Source of the DNA: Vibrio algicola
GTDB taxonomy: Bacteria; Pseudomonadota; Gammaproteobacteria; Enterobacterales; Vibrionaceae
NCBI RefSeq assembly: GCF_009601765.2
Contig: NZ_CP045700.1
Coordinates: 248,001-312,000, forward strand
Length of the DNA stretch: 64,000 nucleotides
Direction of reading: 5' to 3'
Shown here: positions 51,320-59,395 of the stretch, piece after piece
How the letters are laid out: each line of letters opens with the position of its first letter
How positions within the stretch are numbered: the first letter of the stretch is position 1
Notes under the pieces: generated by a model
What the model saw: the letters and a program-made list of their open reading frames with translations, nothing else
Told to the model about the DNA's origin: nothing
Database searches by the model: none
Translations under genes and position numbers: made by a program

Positions 51320-51868
51320 ATGTCTCAAGATTTTCCATTTAATACTCGTGATTACTCGCTCTCTTTCTGCCATGCGTTAATGTTCGTGTTAGAAAAAGAA
51401 GGTGGGCTAACGGCTGATGGCGGCTATGTGGACGACCCTCAAGATCGTGGTGGTGAAACCAAGTTTGGTATTAGTCAGCGTGCGTTTCCCCATGAAAACA
51501 TTGCTGATCTAACCATTGATGACGCCGTTGCATTGTATTACGCCCACTACTGGTTAGTAGCAAGCTGTAATGATTTACCTGACCCTCTTTCGTTAGCCGT
51601 CTTTGATGCTGCTGTGCAACACGGCGTTCGTGCCGCCATTAAGATGCTGCAAGAAGTCGCTGGCGTGGTAGCCGATGGCATTTATGGCCCTAAAACCCAT
51701 GAAGCGGTTTACGCCAAAGACGATGAATACCTGCTTTCTGTTTATCACCTACGACGTGCTCGTTTCTACGCTCGCATTATCAAGAAGAACCCGACACAAA
51801 GTCGCTTTATTGAGGGCTGGCACAACCGTCTAAGTGATTGCTTAGAAGCGGCTTGGGAGTTGGTGTGA
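51320..51868 (+). CDS. Endolysin, glycoside hydrolase family 108
   Basis: A 182-residue peptidoglycan hydrolase. The GH108 core has VLEKEGGL with the likely catalytic Glu27, VDDPQDRGGETKFGISQRAFP, and a predicted C-terminal peptidoglycan-binding helical domain (YLLSVYHLRRARFYARIIKKN). No signal peptide, so it needs a holin. The start ATG follows a T run with no clear Shine-Dalgarno, so initiation may be weak or depend on RNA structure. It corresponds to Mu lys (gp22) by position, though the fold family differs in many phages. Confidence 0.92.
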   Translation: MSQDFPFNTRDYSLSFCHALMFVLEKEGGLTADGGYVDDPQDRGGETKFGISQRAFPHENIADLTIDDAVALYYAHYWLVASCNDLPDPLSLAVFDAAVQHGVRAAIKMLQEVAGVVADGIYGPKTHEAVYAKDDEYLLSVYHLRRARFYARIIKKNPTQSRFIEGWHNRLSDCLEAAWELV

Positions 51869-52200
51869 TGTCTTTTTATAAACTCAACCCCGATCTAAAA
51901 AATGCCCGAGCCTTTGAGCGATTCAAAGATGGTCGTAAAGCTCGCTTTAATGATGAATTAAATGACCTTCAAAACGGGATTGAACCGCGTTTACACAAAG
52001 CACCTTTGTACAGCCATAACTCAACTTGGCAATCACAATTTCGCCGTGGTTTTGAAAGCGTGACCGCCAATGACTTAGCCCAGTTTCGTTATCGCTATGC
52101 GGAAAATCAAAAGCAGCAAGAGTTAAAAACACCACTGCATCCTCGTATTCAATCGATTCTCAGAAATCAAAATGAAAGGAACGCTCATGCCAACCACTAA
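51868..52200 (+). CDS. Phage lysis-region protein, unknown function
   Basis: A 110-residue basic hydrophilic protein (FYKLNPDLKNARAFERFKDGRKARFNDELNDLQNGIEP...). The ATG overlaps the endolysin stop (TGATG). No membrane segment or known motif. Confidence 0.72.
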   Translation: MSFYKLNPDLKNARAFERFKDGRKARFNDELNDLQNGIEPRLHKAPLYSHNSTWQSQFRRGFESVTANDLAQFRYRYAENQKQQELKTPLHPRIQSILRNQNERNAHANH

Positions 52201-52435
52201 ACCCAACGCTTTAAAAGAGCTGTTTACCAATGACGACAACCGAACCAGTACCACAGGCACTTTGCATGTGCTTGGGTTCTTCGTTCTCTCTGCCGTGCTT
52301 TTGTATTCGGTGTATTTAGACCGCAGCTACGTGCCGGAACTGTTCACCACCTTGGCCATTTTTAGCGGCGGCGCAGTCGTGACCAAGGGCGCTGTCTCTG
52401 CTTACAAATCCAAAGTGACCAAGGTGGGTTCATGA
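52187..52435 (+). CDS. Holin-like two-helix membrane protein
   Basis: An 82-residue protein with two hydrophobic segments (LHVLGFFVLSAVLLYSVYL and FTTLAIFSGGAVVTKGAVSAY) and a short basic tail. GAAAGGAAC precedes the ATG. Position between endolysin and spanin genes and the topology suit a class II holin; similar Mu-like proteins fall in DUF2644. Holin function is inferred. Confidence 0.75.
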   Translation: MPTTKPNALKELFTNDDNRTSTTGTLHVLGFFVLSAVLLYSVYLDRSYVPELFTTLAIFSGGAVVTKGAVSAYKSKVTKVGS

Positions 52436-52692
52436 GTTTTTCAATCATGACGTATTTGATTGCGGGTGCTGCCGCTGCCTTTGTTTTCCTGTTCTGGCTA
52501 ATGAACTACTACAAAGCCAAATCGAAACGCATTGCGGGGCAGCTAGAGCAAGCGAACGTGATGAACGCACAATTGCAAACGGAGATAAAGCATGTGCAAA
52601 TTAAGCAAAAAATTGAAGCAGATAACTTTGCTCTTGATGGCGATCAGCTTGATGAGCGGATGCGCGAGAAAGGTTATTACCGTCAGCAATAG
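52432..52692 (+). CDS. Rz-like inner-membrane spanin
   Basis: An 86-residue protein: N-terminal membrane helix (MTYLIAGAAAAFVFLFWLMNYY) and a periplasmic coiled coil (KRIAGQLEQANVMNAQLQTEIKHVQIKQKIEADNF). The i-spanin layout is clear and an Rz1-like lipoprotein is nested in its 3' end in another frame, the classic arrangement. ATGA overlap with the holin-like gene. Confidence 0.85.
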   Translation: MSFSIMTYLIAGAAAAFVFLFWLMNYYKAKSKRIAGQLEQANVMNAQLQTEIKHVQIKQKIEADNFALDGDQLDERMREKGYYRQQ

Positions 52693-52831
52693 CGGCTGTA
52701 CCAGCTTTGGGTTGATTTATGCCAGCCCACAAGACACCGATGGCACCAAGCGTCAGGTGTTAAACCATAACGAAACTTACGAGGCCATTTGTCCTACAAA
52801 GCCTCTGAACAAAAAAGAGAGCAATCAATGA
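52592..52831 (+). CDS. Rz1-like outer-membrane spanin lipoprotein
   Basis: A 79-residue lipoprotein starting inside the Rz-like gene in the +1-shifted frame. The signal ends in LMSGC with Cys24 as the lipidation site, followed by a short periplasmic part with two more cysteines. Together with the i-spanin it would fuse the membranes at the end of lysis. It runs about 140 bp past the Rz stop. Confidence 0.83.
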   Translation: MCKLSKKLKQITLLLMAISLMSGCARKVITVSNSGCTSFGLIYASPQDTDGTKRQVLNHNETYEAICPTKPLNKKESNQ

Positions 52832-53049
52832 CAGATGTAATCGACCAAGCCGCCAAGTTAGAACAGCGGCAGCGAGATGCTGCTATTGCCCGAGCAAGGC
52901 AAGTGACCGAACAAAAACCGCAAATGATTGATGGTGACACTATTGTGTGTGCGTGTTGTGGTGAGCCTATTCCATTAAAAAGATTAGAAATCAACCCTGC
53001 TGCCACTTTATGCGTAGCGTGTAAATCACAGTTAGAAAAGGAACGATGA
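52828..53049 (+). CDS. TraR/DksA-type zinc-finger protein (Mu gp24-like)
   Basis: A 73-residue protein: an N-terminal helix (DVIDQAAKLEQRQRDAAIARAR) and a C-x2-C...C-x2-C zinc finger (CACCGEPIPLKRLEINPAATLCVACKS). TraR-type proteins bind RNA polymerase and mimic DksA/ppGpp. The short ATG is chosen after GAGAGC; an earlier start would overlap the Rz1 gene more. Confidence 0.9.
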   Translation: MTDVIDQAAKLEQRQRDAAIARARQVTEQKPQMIDGDTIVCACCGEPIPLKRLEINPAATLCVACKSQLEKER

Positions 53050-53349
53050 GTGGACATTAATGATTTAAAAGTTTGGTGGCCTATTGTCTGGGCTGGAGTG
53101 TTGAGCGTAGTACAAGTGATTCAAATGCTGTTATCTAAAACTTATGCAAAACGTGAAGATTTAGAAACGGCAAATCAAAAAATTAATAAGATCAATAACT
53201 ACATTTCGTCACTGCCGACACATGATGATAACCACAAACTCCGTTTAGAAATGGAAGTTACTCGTGGCGAAATCAAAGAATTACGGGCGGCATTAAAGCC
53301 AGTTGATCACTTAACCAAGTTATTGCTTGAAAAAGAAATGAAGGAATAG
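53050..53349 (+). CDS. DUF2730 family phage protein (Mu gp25-like)
   Basis: A 99-residue protein with an N-terminal membrane helix (WWPIVWAGVLSVVQVIQMLL) and a long amphipathic helix (EDLETANQKINKINNYI...LRLEMEVTRGEIKELRAAL). GTG start immediately after the preceding stop codon, with GGAACGATGA upstream. Position and pattern match Mu gp25. Function unknown. Confidence 0.85.
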   Translation: MDINDLKVWWPIVWAGVLSVVQVIQMLLSKTYAKREDLETANQKINKINNYISSLPTHDDNHKLRLEMEVTRGEIKELRAALKPVDHLTKLLLEKEMKE

Positions 53350-53351
53350 TC

Positions 53352-53642
53352 ATGAGCATGCATGAAGTTTTACAGCAAGACCGCCGTCTTGTGATGTTGC
53401 GGGTGCTGAATGAGTCACCTGCTTATACGGCCAATGAGTCTATTTTAGATTCTTCGCTCGATGCGTACGGTCATCGTATCAGTCGTGATCTTGTGTTGTC
53501 TGAAATGCACTGGCTACAAGAGCAAGGCTTAATCACCTGCAAAGATATGTCGGGCACCTTGGTCGCCACTATCACTCAACGCGGTAGTGATGTTGCTGAA
53601 GGCCAAGCCACTCATCCTGGTGTGAAACGTCCGCGCCCTTAG
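53352..53642 (+). CDS. VpaChn25_0724-family phage protein (Mu gp26-like)
   Basis: A 96-residue winged-helix-like protein: LQQDRRLVMLRVLNESPAYTANESILDSSLDAYGHRISRDLVLSEMHWLQEQGLI...ATITQRGSDVAEGQ. The family is named after a Vibrio phage and sits between gp25 and gp27 in Mu-like phages. It may be a DNA-binding protein of the packaging operon. Confidence 0.88.
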   Translation: MSMHEVLQQDRRLVMLRVLNESPAYTANESILDSSLDAYGHRISRDLVLSEMHWLQEQGLITCKDMSGTLVATITQRGSDVAEGQATHPGVKRPRP

Positions 53643-53650
53643 AGATTGTT

Positions 53651-53899
53651 ATGAAAAACAAACATGTTAAACCGATGATCTGCTCTATTGATGATGGATA
53701 TAAAGGTAAGTTTTGGCACCGAGGTAAATTGATGCATATAAGAGAACATCTTATATCAGCACCAACAATGGATGAGGTTTGTTTTTTTGGGGCAATATCA
53801 GTTACCAGAAATCAATTAAGAAGAAAAAGCGGCGCTTGTTCCAGACTCTCTTATATAAGGCAAGAACAATATGAAGCACACCAAAAATCGACTGAGTAA
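53651..53899 (+). CDS. Phage insertion gene in the head operon, unknown function
   Basis: An 82-residue basic protein (SIDDGYKGKFWHRGKLMHIREHLISAPTMDEVCFFGAISVTRNQLRRKSG...) starting with ATG after AGATTGTT. It has no counterpart between gp26 and gp27 of Mu. AT-rich compared with its neighbours, so probably a recent insertion. It overlaps the gp27-like start by 29 bp. Confidence 0.65.
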   Translation: MKNKHVKPMICSIDDGYKGKFWHRGKLMHIREHLISAPTMDEVCFFGAISVTRNQLRRKSGACSRLSYIRQEQYEAHQKSTE

Positions 53900-54449
53900 G
53901 ATAGACAAACTGCCAGATGACATAAAGTCACAGCTCAACATGTTGTTGCGTGATGGCCGCATGACCCAAGAAGAGATCCGTAATCAGATAAATGATTTGA
54001 TTGCCGAGCAAGGTGTACTGGCGGAAGAACGTGGCGATGAAGAGTACATCAAGCGCAATGCATTAAGCCGTTATTCCAAGTCATTTCATAAAGGCATGGA
54101 GAACTACAAACGCGCCCAAGAGATGACGAAACAATGGGTGCAGCAGTTTGGTGAAATGCCACAAACGGATATTGCCCGCACGTTAATTGAAGTGGGTAAA
54201 AGCCAGATTTTTGATTTTCAAATGGCGGCGTTGGAAGAAGGCCAAACCATCGACCCGAAAACTTTGGGCCAAATGGCACTGGCAATTAAGCGTCTGCAAG
54301 AAGCGCAAACAGGCAGCATTAAGTTGGAGTCTGAAATTCGTCAGCAAGCGTTTGAAGAAGCTGCCGAGAAGACCGAAGCCGTCGCTAAGAAAGCAGGCCT
54401 TACTTCCGACACGGTGAAAATGCTCAAATCTGAAATCTTGGGGATTTAA
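53871..54449 (+). CDS. DUF3486 protein, small terminase subunit (Mu gp27)
   Basis: A 192-residue helical protein: KNRLSKIDKLPDDIKSQLNMLLRDGRMTQEEIRNQIND at the start and a middle segment ARTLIEVGKSQIFDFQMAALEE, typical of the Mu gp27 family. It would recognise phage DNA for packaging. Directly followed by the large terminase. Confidence 0.9.
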   Translation: MKHTKNRLSKIDKLPDDIKSQLNMLLRDGRMTQEEIRNQINDLIAEQGVLAEERGDEEYIKRNALSRYSKSFHKGMENYKRAQEMTKQWVQQFGEMPQTDIARTLIEVGKSQIFDFQMAALEEGQTIDPKTLGQMALAIKRLQEAQTGSIKLESEIRQQAFEEAAEKTEAVAKKAGLTSDTVKMLKSEILGI

Positions 54450-54451
54450 TT

Positions 54452-56059
54452 ATGGCTGAAACCGTTACCTTGCCAATCGTGAACAAAGTGACTGAAGACA
54501 TCCTTATCGAGTTTGATAAGGATGAGCTTTTACTTGGTTATCAGAAGCGTTGGATTGCTGATGACTCCGTACTCAAGATTGCTGAGAAATCACGCCGAAC
54601 CGGTTTAACCTTTGCCGAAGCTGCCGACTCAGCCATTAGCGCAGGAACGGCCAAGGGCGAAGGCGGTAACAATGTGTTCTACGTTGGCTCAAATAAAGAG
54701 ATGGCGCGAGAGTTCATTGATGCGGTCGCGCTGTGGGCCAAGATATTTGATAAAGCCGCAGGTGAAGTACAAGAAGATGTCTTGAACGATGAAGACAAAG
54801 ACATCTTAACCTTTGTGATCTACTTTGAATCCGGCTTTAAAGTTCAGGCGTTATCGAGTAACCCCTCTAACCTACGTGGTATGCAAGGTACAGTTATCAT
54901 CGATGAAGCTGCTTTCCATGAACGCCTAGCCGAAGTCTTAAAAGCCGCACTTGCTTTGACTATGTGGGGATCTAAAGTTCGACTTATCTCTACCCACAAC
55001 GGTGTCGAAAACCTATTCAACCAACTCATTCAAGACAGCCGCGCTGGCAAAAAGCGTTATTCCATCCATACCATCACGCTGGATAATGCTTGTGCTGAAG
55101 GTTTATATCAGCGTATTTGTCAGGTCACTAAACAAGAATGGTCGCCTGAAAAAGAAGAACAATGGAAAGCCAACTTACTCAAAGACACCGCCACCGAAGA
55201 AGACGCACTGGAAGAATATTACTGTGTGCCGAAATCTGGCGGTGGTGCTTATATCGCGCGTTCGTTGCGAGAGCGAGCAGCAAAACTCGATGCGCCTGTG
55301 TTGCGATTTACTGGCTCCGATGCGTTTAACCAAGCAGGTGAAGGCGCACGCATGCGTGAAATGCAAGAATGGTTGGTTGAACATGCAGGGCCAGAGCTAA
55401 AGAAACTCCCGCAGAACTTGCGCCATGCACTCGGTGAAGACTTTGCACGTAGTGGTGACTTAACCGTGTTTGCTCCTGTCATTATCAATGATGACACCAA
55501 GCGTAAAGTACCGTTCTTGGTCGAGCTGAAAAACGTGCCATTCAAGCAGCAAGAGCAAGCGTTGTATTACATTTGTGATCGCCTGCCTCGTCGTGATGGC
55601 ATCTTCCTCGATGCGCGTGGTAACGGCCAGTACCTAGCCGAGCAAGCGCACTACAAATATGGTGAAGAAGTGGTTGAAGTCATGCTGTCTACCGCTTATT
55701 ACCGTGAAAACATGCCGAAGTTTAAAGCTGCTTTTGAAGACGATGAACTGGAGCTGCCAAAGCATGAAGATGTGATCACCGACCTTGGGCAAATTCAAAT
55801 GATTCGCGGTGTGCCTGGCATTGATGATTCACGCACTAAAGGCAGCGATGGCAACAAGCGTCACGGCGATAGCGCGATTGCTATTTTCTTGGGCTTCCTT
55901 GCGTCTAAAGCCGATTTAACTCGCTATGAATTGCACACCATTTCCCCTAAAGGCGATGAGACTCACCGCCGATTCTTTGGCAGTGCTGAAGAAAACAACC
56001 GACACGATGACGCATTCGGTGAACGCACCGACCTGCGTGGTAAAGGAATTCGATTATGA
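54452..56059 (+). CDS. Terminase large subunit (Mu gp28)
   Basis: A 535-residue packaging motor. ATPase: the Walker A variant KSRRTGLT at 46-53 and Walker B TVIIDEAAF with D151-E152; a coupling motif SNPSNLRGMQG near 136. Nuclease domain: HALGEDFARSGDLTVF near 325-340 with acidic D330, FLDARGNGQYL near 388, and KRHGDSAIAIFLG near 470. Length is normal. It overlaps the portal gene by four bases. Confidence 0.95.
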   Translation: MAETVTLPIVNKVTEDILIEFDKDELLLGYQKRWIADDSVLKIAEKSRRTGLTFAEAADSAISAGTAKGEGGNNVFYVGSNKEMAREFIDAVALWAKIFDKAAGEVQEDVLNDEDKDILTFVIYFESGFKVQALSSNPSNLRGMQGTVIIDEAAFHERLAEVLKAALALTMWGSKVRLISTHNGVENLFNQLIQDSRAGKKRYSIHTITLDNACAEGLYQRICQVTKQEWSPEKEEQWKANLLKDTATEEDALEEYYCVPKSGGGAYIARSLRERAAKLDAPVLRFTGSDAFNQAGEGARMREMQEWLVEHAGPELKKLPQNLRHALGEDFARSGDLTVFAPVIINDDTKRKVPFLVELKNVPFKQQEQALYYICDRLPRRDGIFLDARGNGQYLAEQAHYKYGEEVVEVMLSTAYYRENMPKFKAAFEDDELELPKHEDVITDLGQIQMIRGVPGIDDSRTKGSDGNKRHGDSAIAIFLGFLASKADLTRYELHTISPKGDETHRRFFGSAEENNRHDDAFGERTDLRGKGIRL

Positions 56060-57645
56060 TTTTAGATGCAAATGGCAAACCGTTTAAAGTTGAGCAAGAA
56101 GTGCTGTCTGAAGACATTGCTCGTGCTTATACCACCAGTGTGCGAAACCCTCGCCCGAGCAGTGTCGCCAGTACCTTAACCCCGCAACGTCTAGGAACGT
56201 TAATGCGCGCAGTGGTCGATGGCACTGACCTTGAAGCCTTCATGACGCTAGCCGAAGAAATGGAAGAGCGCGACTTGCATTATGCCGCCCAGCTGCGCAC
56301 CCGTAAGCTGGCAGTGGCGGCATTGCCTCCGACCGTGGAAGCGGCCAGTGAAGACGAAAGCGATGTAGAGCTAGCAGAAAAAGTCCGTGACTTACTCAAT
56401 GACGATCAAGTTCCTGAATTATTCTTTGACCTTCTTGATGGCTTAGGAAAAGGCTTATCGGTCGTGCAAATCTTATGGAACACTAATGCGACACCATGGA
56501 AACCTAAAGACTACAAATGGGTTGATCCTCGTTATTTACGCGCCGACCAAGACACACTCGAAAGCATTTTACTCATTAGTAATGACTACCCAAGTGGCGC
56601 ACCGTTAGAGCCGTATAAGTTTATTGTACACACGCCTCGATCTAAATCTGGCAGTGTATGGCGCAATGGATTGGCGCGCTTGGTAGCCGTGATGTACATG
56701 CTGAAATCGTTCACGGTTCGCGATTGGTGGGCTTTTGCGGAAGTGTTTGGCATTCCGGTGCGTGTGGGTAAGTACGGCCCGAACGCCAGCAAAGATGACA
56801 TTACCACGCTAGTGAATGCGGTTAGCCGAATTGCCAGTGATGCAGGCGCGGTTATTCCTGAGTCGATGAAACTAGAGCTGATTGAGACGGCTAAAGGTAA
56901 TGGTGGCAACACTCTATTTGAAAACATGGCACGCTGGTGTGATGAGCAAACCAGTAAGGCGGTACTCGGCCAAACCATGACCGCCGATGATGGCAGCTCG
57001 CAATCGCAAGCGAACGTGCACAACGAAGTGCGTATGGATATTGCGAAATGGGATGCACGCCAACTGGAAGCCTGCATCAATGAGTACCTAGTTAAGCCTT
57101 ACATCATTTTGAATTGGGGCGTACAAACTCGCTACCCGAAAGTACGCATTAAAGTACCAGAGCCAGAAGACTTGAAGATGCTGGTTGATAGCATCACGCC
57201 ATTGATTGATCGTGGCATGAAAGTCTCAGCCTCTAGCATGCGTGAAAAGTTTGGTTTAACAGAACCGGATGAAGAAGACGAACTGCTGCAAGCTGAAACA
57301 CTCATTGCCATGAGCGCGACGCCACCGCCTGCGTTAAACCGTAGCCAGAAACATGCCGATGTTGAGTTAGGCCGCAATAAGCAACGTGTTTCGATTAACC
57401 GTGTGACGCAAACTTCTGACCAAATCATTGATGAACTCACCGACGATGCGATGGACGATTGGGAAGAAGTCGCGGAAGACTTCATGAACCCGATCATGCA
57501 ACTGGCCGATAGCGTAGACAGCTATGATGCGTTCTTGGCTAAGCTGCCAGAACTGCAAGACCAATTAGGTGCAGAGAACTTTGTCGAACAAATGGCGAAG
57601 TACATGTTTGAAACACGCGCACTAGGAGACGTTCGTGATGCCTAG
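56056..57645 (+). CDS. Portal protein, DUF935 family (Mu gp29)
   Basis: A 529-residue portal. Family segments: TPQRLGTLMRAVVDGTDLEAFMTLAEEMEERDLHYAAQLRTRKLAV near residue 42, FGIPVRVGKYG near 230, VLGQTMTADDGSSQSQANVHNEVR near 300. Twelve copies form the DNA gate at one head vertex. It overlaps terminase at ATGA and runs into gpF. Confidence 0.95.
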   Translation: MILDANGKPFKVEQEVLSEDIARAYTTSVRNPRPSSVASTLTPQRLGTLMRAVVDGTDLEAFMTLAEEMEERDLHYAAQLRTRKLAVAALPPTVEAASEDESDVELAEKVRDLLNDDQVPELFFDLLDGLGKGLSVVQILWNTNATPWKPKDYKWVDPRYLRADQDTLESILLISNDYPSGAPLEPYKFIVHTPRSKSGSVWRNGLARLVAVMYMLKSFTVRDWWAFAEVFGIPVRVGKYGPNASKDDITTLVNAVSRIASDAGAVIPESMKLELIETAKGNGGNTLFENMARWCDEQTSKAVLGQTMTADDGSSQSQANVHNEVRMDIAKWDARQLEACINEYLVKPYIILNWGVQTRYPKVRIKVPEPEDLKMLVDSITPLIDRGMKVSASSMREKFGLTEPDEEDELLQAETLIAMSATPPPALNRSQKHADVELGRNKQRVSINRVTQTSDQIIDELTDDAMDDWEEVAEDFMNPIMQLADSVDSYDAFLAKLPELQDQLGAENFVEQMAKYMFETRALGDVRDA

Positions 57646-58432
57646 TGATTCAGACAAGTATGATTTCGTGCCGACGGATGTACTCAACTGGTTTAAGAAG
57701 AAAGCCATTGAACCTAGCTTTGATTACAAGGATGTGTGGAAGCAAGAGCACACCAATGCCTTTACCGTTGCCAAGATGCTCAATGCGGATTTGTTGGTGG
57801 ATGTGAAAACCTTGGTGGAAGATGCCATTGAACAAGGCCAAACTTTTGCCCAGTTCCGCGACATCTTAAAGCCTCTGTTGGTTAAGTCTGGTTGGTGGGG
57901 CGTTCAAGAAATGGATGACCCGCTCACCAAAGAAACCAAAACCGTCCAGCTTGGTAGCGAAGGTCGAATCAAAACCATCTACCGTACTAACATGCGTACC
58001 GCACGCGCAGCTGGTCAGTGGGAACGCATCGAGCGCACTAAGCGAGCCATGCCGTACTTGTTGTATCAGCTTGGCCCTTCTGTGGAACACCGTGTGGATC
58101 ACGTTAAGTGGAAAGACTTGTTGTTACCTGTGGACGATGAATGGTGGCAGCAACACATGCCGCCTAATGGTTGGGGCTGCAAGTGTTGGATTCGCCAGGT
58201 ATCAAAATATGAATATGGCAAGCTGACTGAAAGCGACAAAGTTTCAACCACTGCGCCACAAGGCAAAACCAAGCAATGGGTAAATAAACGTACGGGTGAA
58301 GTGGAAACTCTACCAGAAGGCATTGAACCAGGATGGAACTACAACCCTGGTCAAGCTCGTGAACAAGCTATGAAAGCCGACTTAAATAAAAAAGAGGCTC
58401 GAATGCGTGAGACGTATTCTAAGCCGCTTTAG
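57638..58432 (+). CDS. Minor head protein gpF (Mu gp30)
   Basis: A 264-residue head morphogenesis protein of the Mu F family: DVLNWFKKKAIEPSFDYKDVWKQEH at the start, IKTIYRTNMRTARAAGQWERIERTKRAMPYLLY, and the Cys/His-containing PPNGWGCKCWIRQVSKYEY end of the core. The C-terminal part has VETLPEGIEPGWNYNPG. The start is the ATG after a GTG one codon earlier. A partial copy of its C-terminal domain is encoded near 51 kb. Confidence 0.93.
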   Translation: MPSDSDKYDFVPTDVLNWFKKKAIEPSFDYKDVWKQEHTNAFTVAKMLNADLLVDVKTLVEDAIEQGQTFAQFRDILKPLLVKSGWWGVQEMDDPLTKETKTVQLGSEGRIKTIYRTNMRTARAAGQWERIERTKRAMPYLLYQLGPSVEHRVDHVKWKDLLLPVDDEWWQQHMPPNGWGCKCWIRQVSKYEYGKLTESDKVSTTAPQGKTKQWVNKRTGEVETLPEGIEPGWNYNPGQAREQAMKADLNKKEARMRETYSKPL

Positions 58433-58463
58433 GTTGATATTGGCTACAAAGTTACTAATGAAA

Positions 58464-58506
58464 ATGTTTAAACAAATCTGAGGCGATTTAAACGGGGTTT
58501 AAACAT
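58464..58506. repeat. TTTAAAC inverted and direct repeats before the insertion gene
   Basis: Perfect 10-bp arms ATGTTTAAAC (58464-58473) and GTTTAAACAT (58497-58506), with another ATTTAAAC between them. They lie about 65 bp upstream of the 227-residue membrane-protein gene and may be its own operator. Confidence 0.6.
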
Positions 58507-58570
58507 GGTTATAAGTGTTTGTTAGCGGTAGAATTTCGTTTTCACAAAATGAACGATTGAAGGCGGAGTT

Positions 58571-59254
58571 ATGTTATCGAGTGTTTATGTCAAGGAAGTG
58601 CCAGAGCTAACACTTATTACATCCACGGATTGGATTGCTATTGGTAGCATGGTCGTCACCGTGATTATTGTTGTATTAGCTGCTTGGTTTCAAGTTCATC
58701 AAGCTAAAAAGTTAGCTGAGCAAACGAAACAGCAGATGGAAGCAGAGCAAGATTTAAAACGTAGGCAGTTTATTGCGCAGAGTAGACGAGAATGGATTGC
58801 TACATTACGTAATGAAGTATCTGGATTTTTATCAGCTTCAGGAGAATATCATACTTATATTATAGGTACCTACCATATGGCTTATCATTTGCCTCCTCAA
58901 AAAAGGGAAAACGGTATAATTTTAAATGCTGTAGTACTAAGCAATGAATTGATTAATACAAGGGTGCGTATTGAGCTACTTTTAAACCCTGAAGTAAATG
59001 ATCAAGCAGTAAAAGTGAAAGTATCCATAAAGGATTTAAATCTTGATAATGAATTAATATATTCATTAAATAAAATAATAAAGCAACTTTCAGATATACG
59101 AGAATATATTGAAAAAGAGCCAGATATTGATTCTTTATCACAAGGAGTTGATGATATGAACAAGGACTATGTACAACTTCTTAATGAAACCAAGGCATAT
59201 GCAAAAGTTATTTTAAAGACAGAGTGGGAACGTGTGAAAAAACTCGAAGGCTAA
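58571..59254 (+). CDS. Membrane-anchored protein inserted in the head operon (moron-like), unknown function
   Basis: A 227-residue protein: a short periplasmic N terminus, one membrane helix (WIAIGSMVVTVIIVVLAAWFQV, about 21-42), a charged coiled coil (KKLAEQTKQQMEAEQDLKRRQFIAQSRREWI), then a cytoplasmic helical domain. AAGGCGGAG precedes the ATG. It has 138 bp of its own upstream sequence with repeats and a terminator after it, is AT-rich, and sits where Mu has gpG between F and I, so it looks like an independently expressed insertion. The layout is like some phage-encoded exclusion or defence proteins; function is not known. Confidence 0.8.
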   Translation: MLSSVYVKEVPELTLITSTDWIAIGSMVVTVIIVVLAAWFQVHQAKKLAEQTKQQMEAEQDLKRRQFIAQSRREWIATLRNEVSGFLSASGEYHTYIIGTYHMAYHLPPQKRENGIILNAVVLSNELINTRVRIELLLNPEVNDQAVKVKVSIKDLNLDNELIYSLNKIIKQLSDIREYIEKEPDIDSLSQGVDDMNKDYVQLLNETKAYAKVILKTEWERVKKLEG

Positions 59255-59273
59255 TCCTAAATCATCCCAAACT

Positions 59274-59306
59274 AAAGCAACCAACGTTAATCCGCGTCGG
59301 TTGCTT
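59274..59306 (+). terminator. Terminator after the insertion gene
   Basis: Arms AAGCAACC/GGTTGCTT with a 13-base loop and T run. Its left arm and loop contain copy 2 of the 18-bp repeat. Confidence 0.85.
59278..59295. repeat. 18-bp repeat, copy 2 (before the protease/head operon)
   Basis: CAACCAACGTTAATCCGC, identical to 51244-51261. It lies 100 bp upstream of the protease start, where Mu has the late promoter PI. Confidence 0.8.
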
Positions 59307-59395
59307 TTTTTTTGCATGCTTACTTCACACAAGATGTTTCATACCAACCCGAACCCAAGGAGGTTGTTATGTGATCTTCAATTTTGGAGTGAGTA

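Noticed and set aside
58546..58558. A third transposase-binding site inside the phage
   Set aside because: Only a near match to the end repeats, far from any phage end; kept as a comment rather than a feature.
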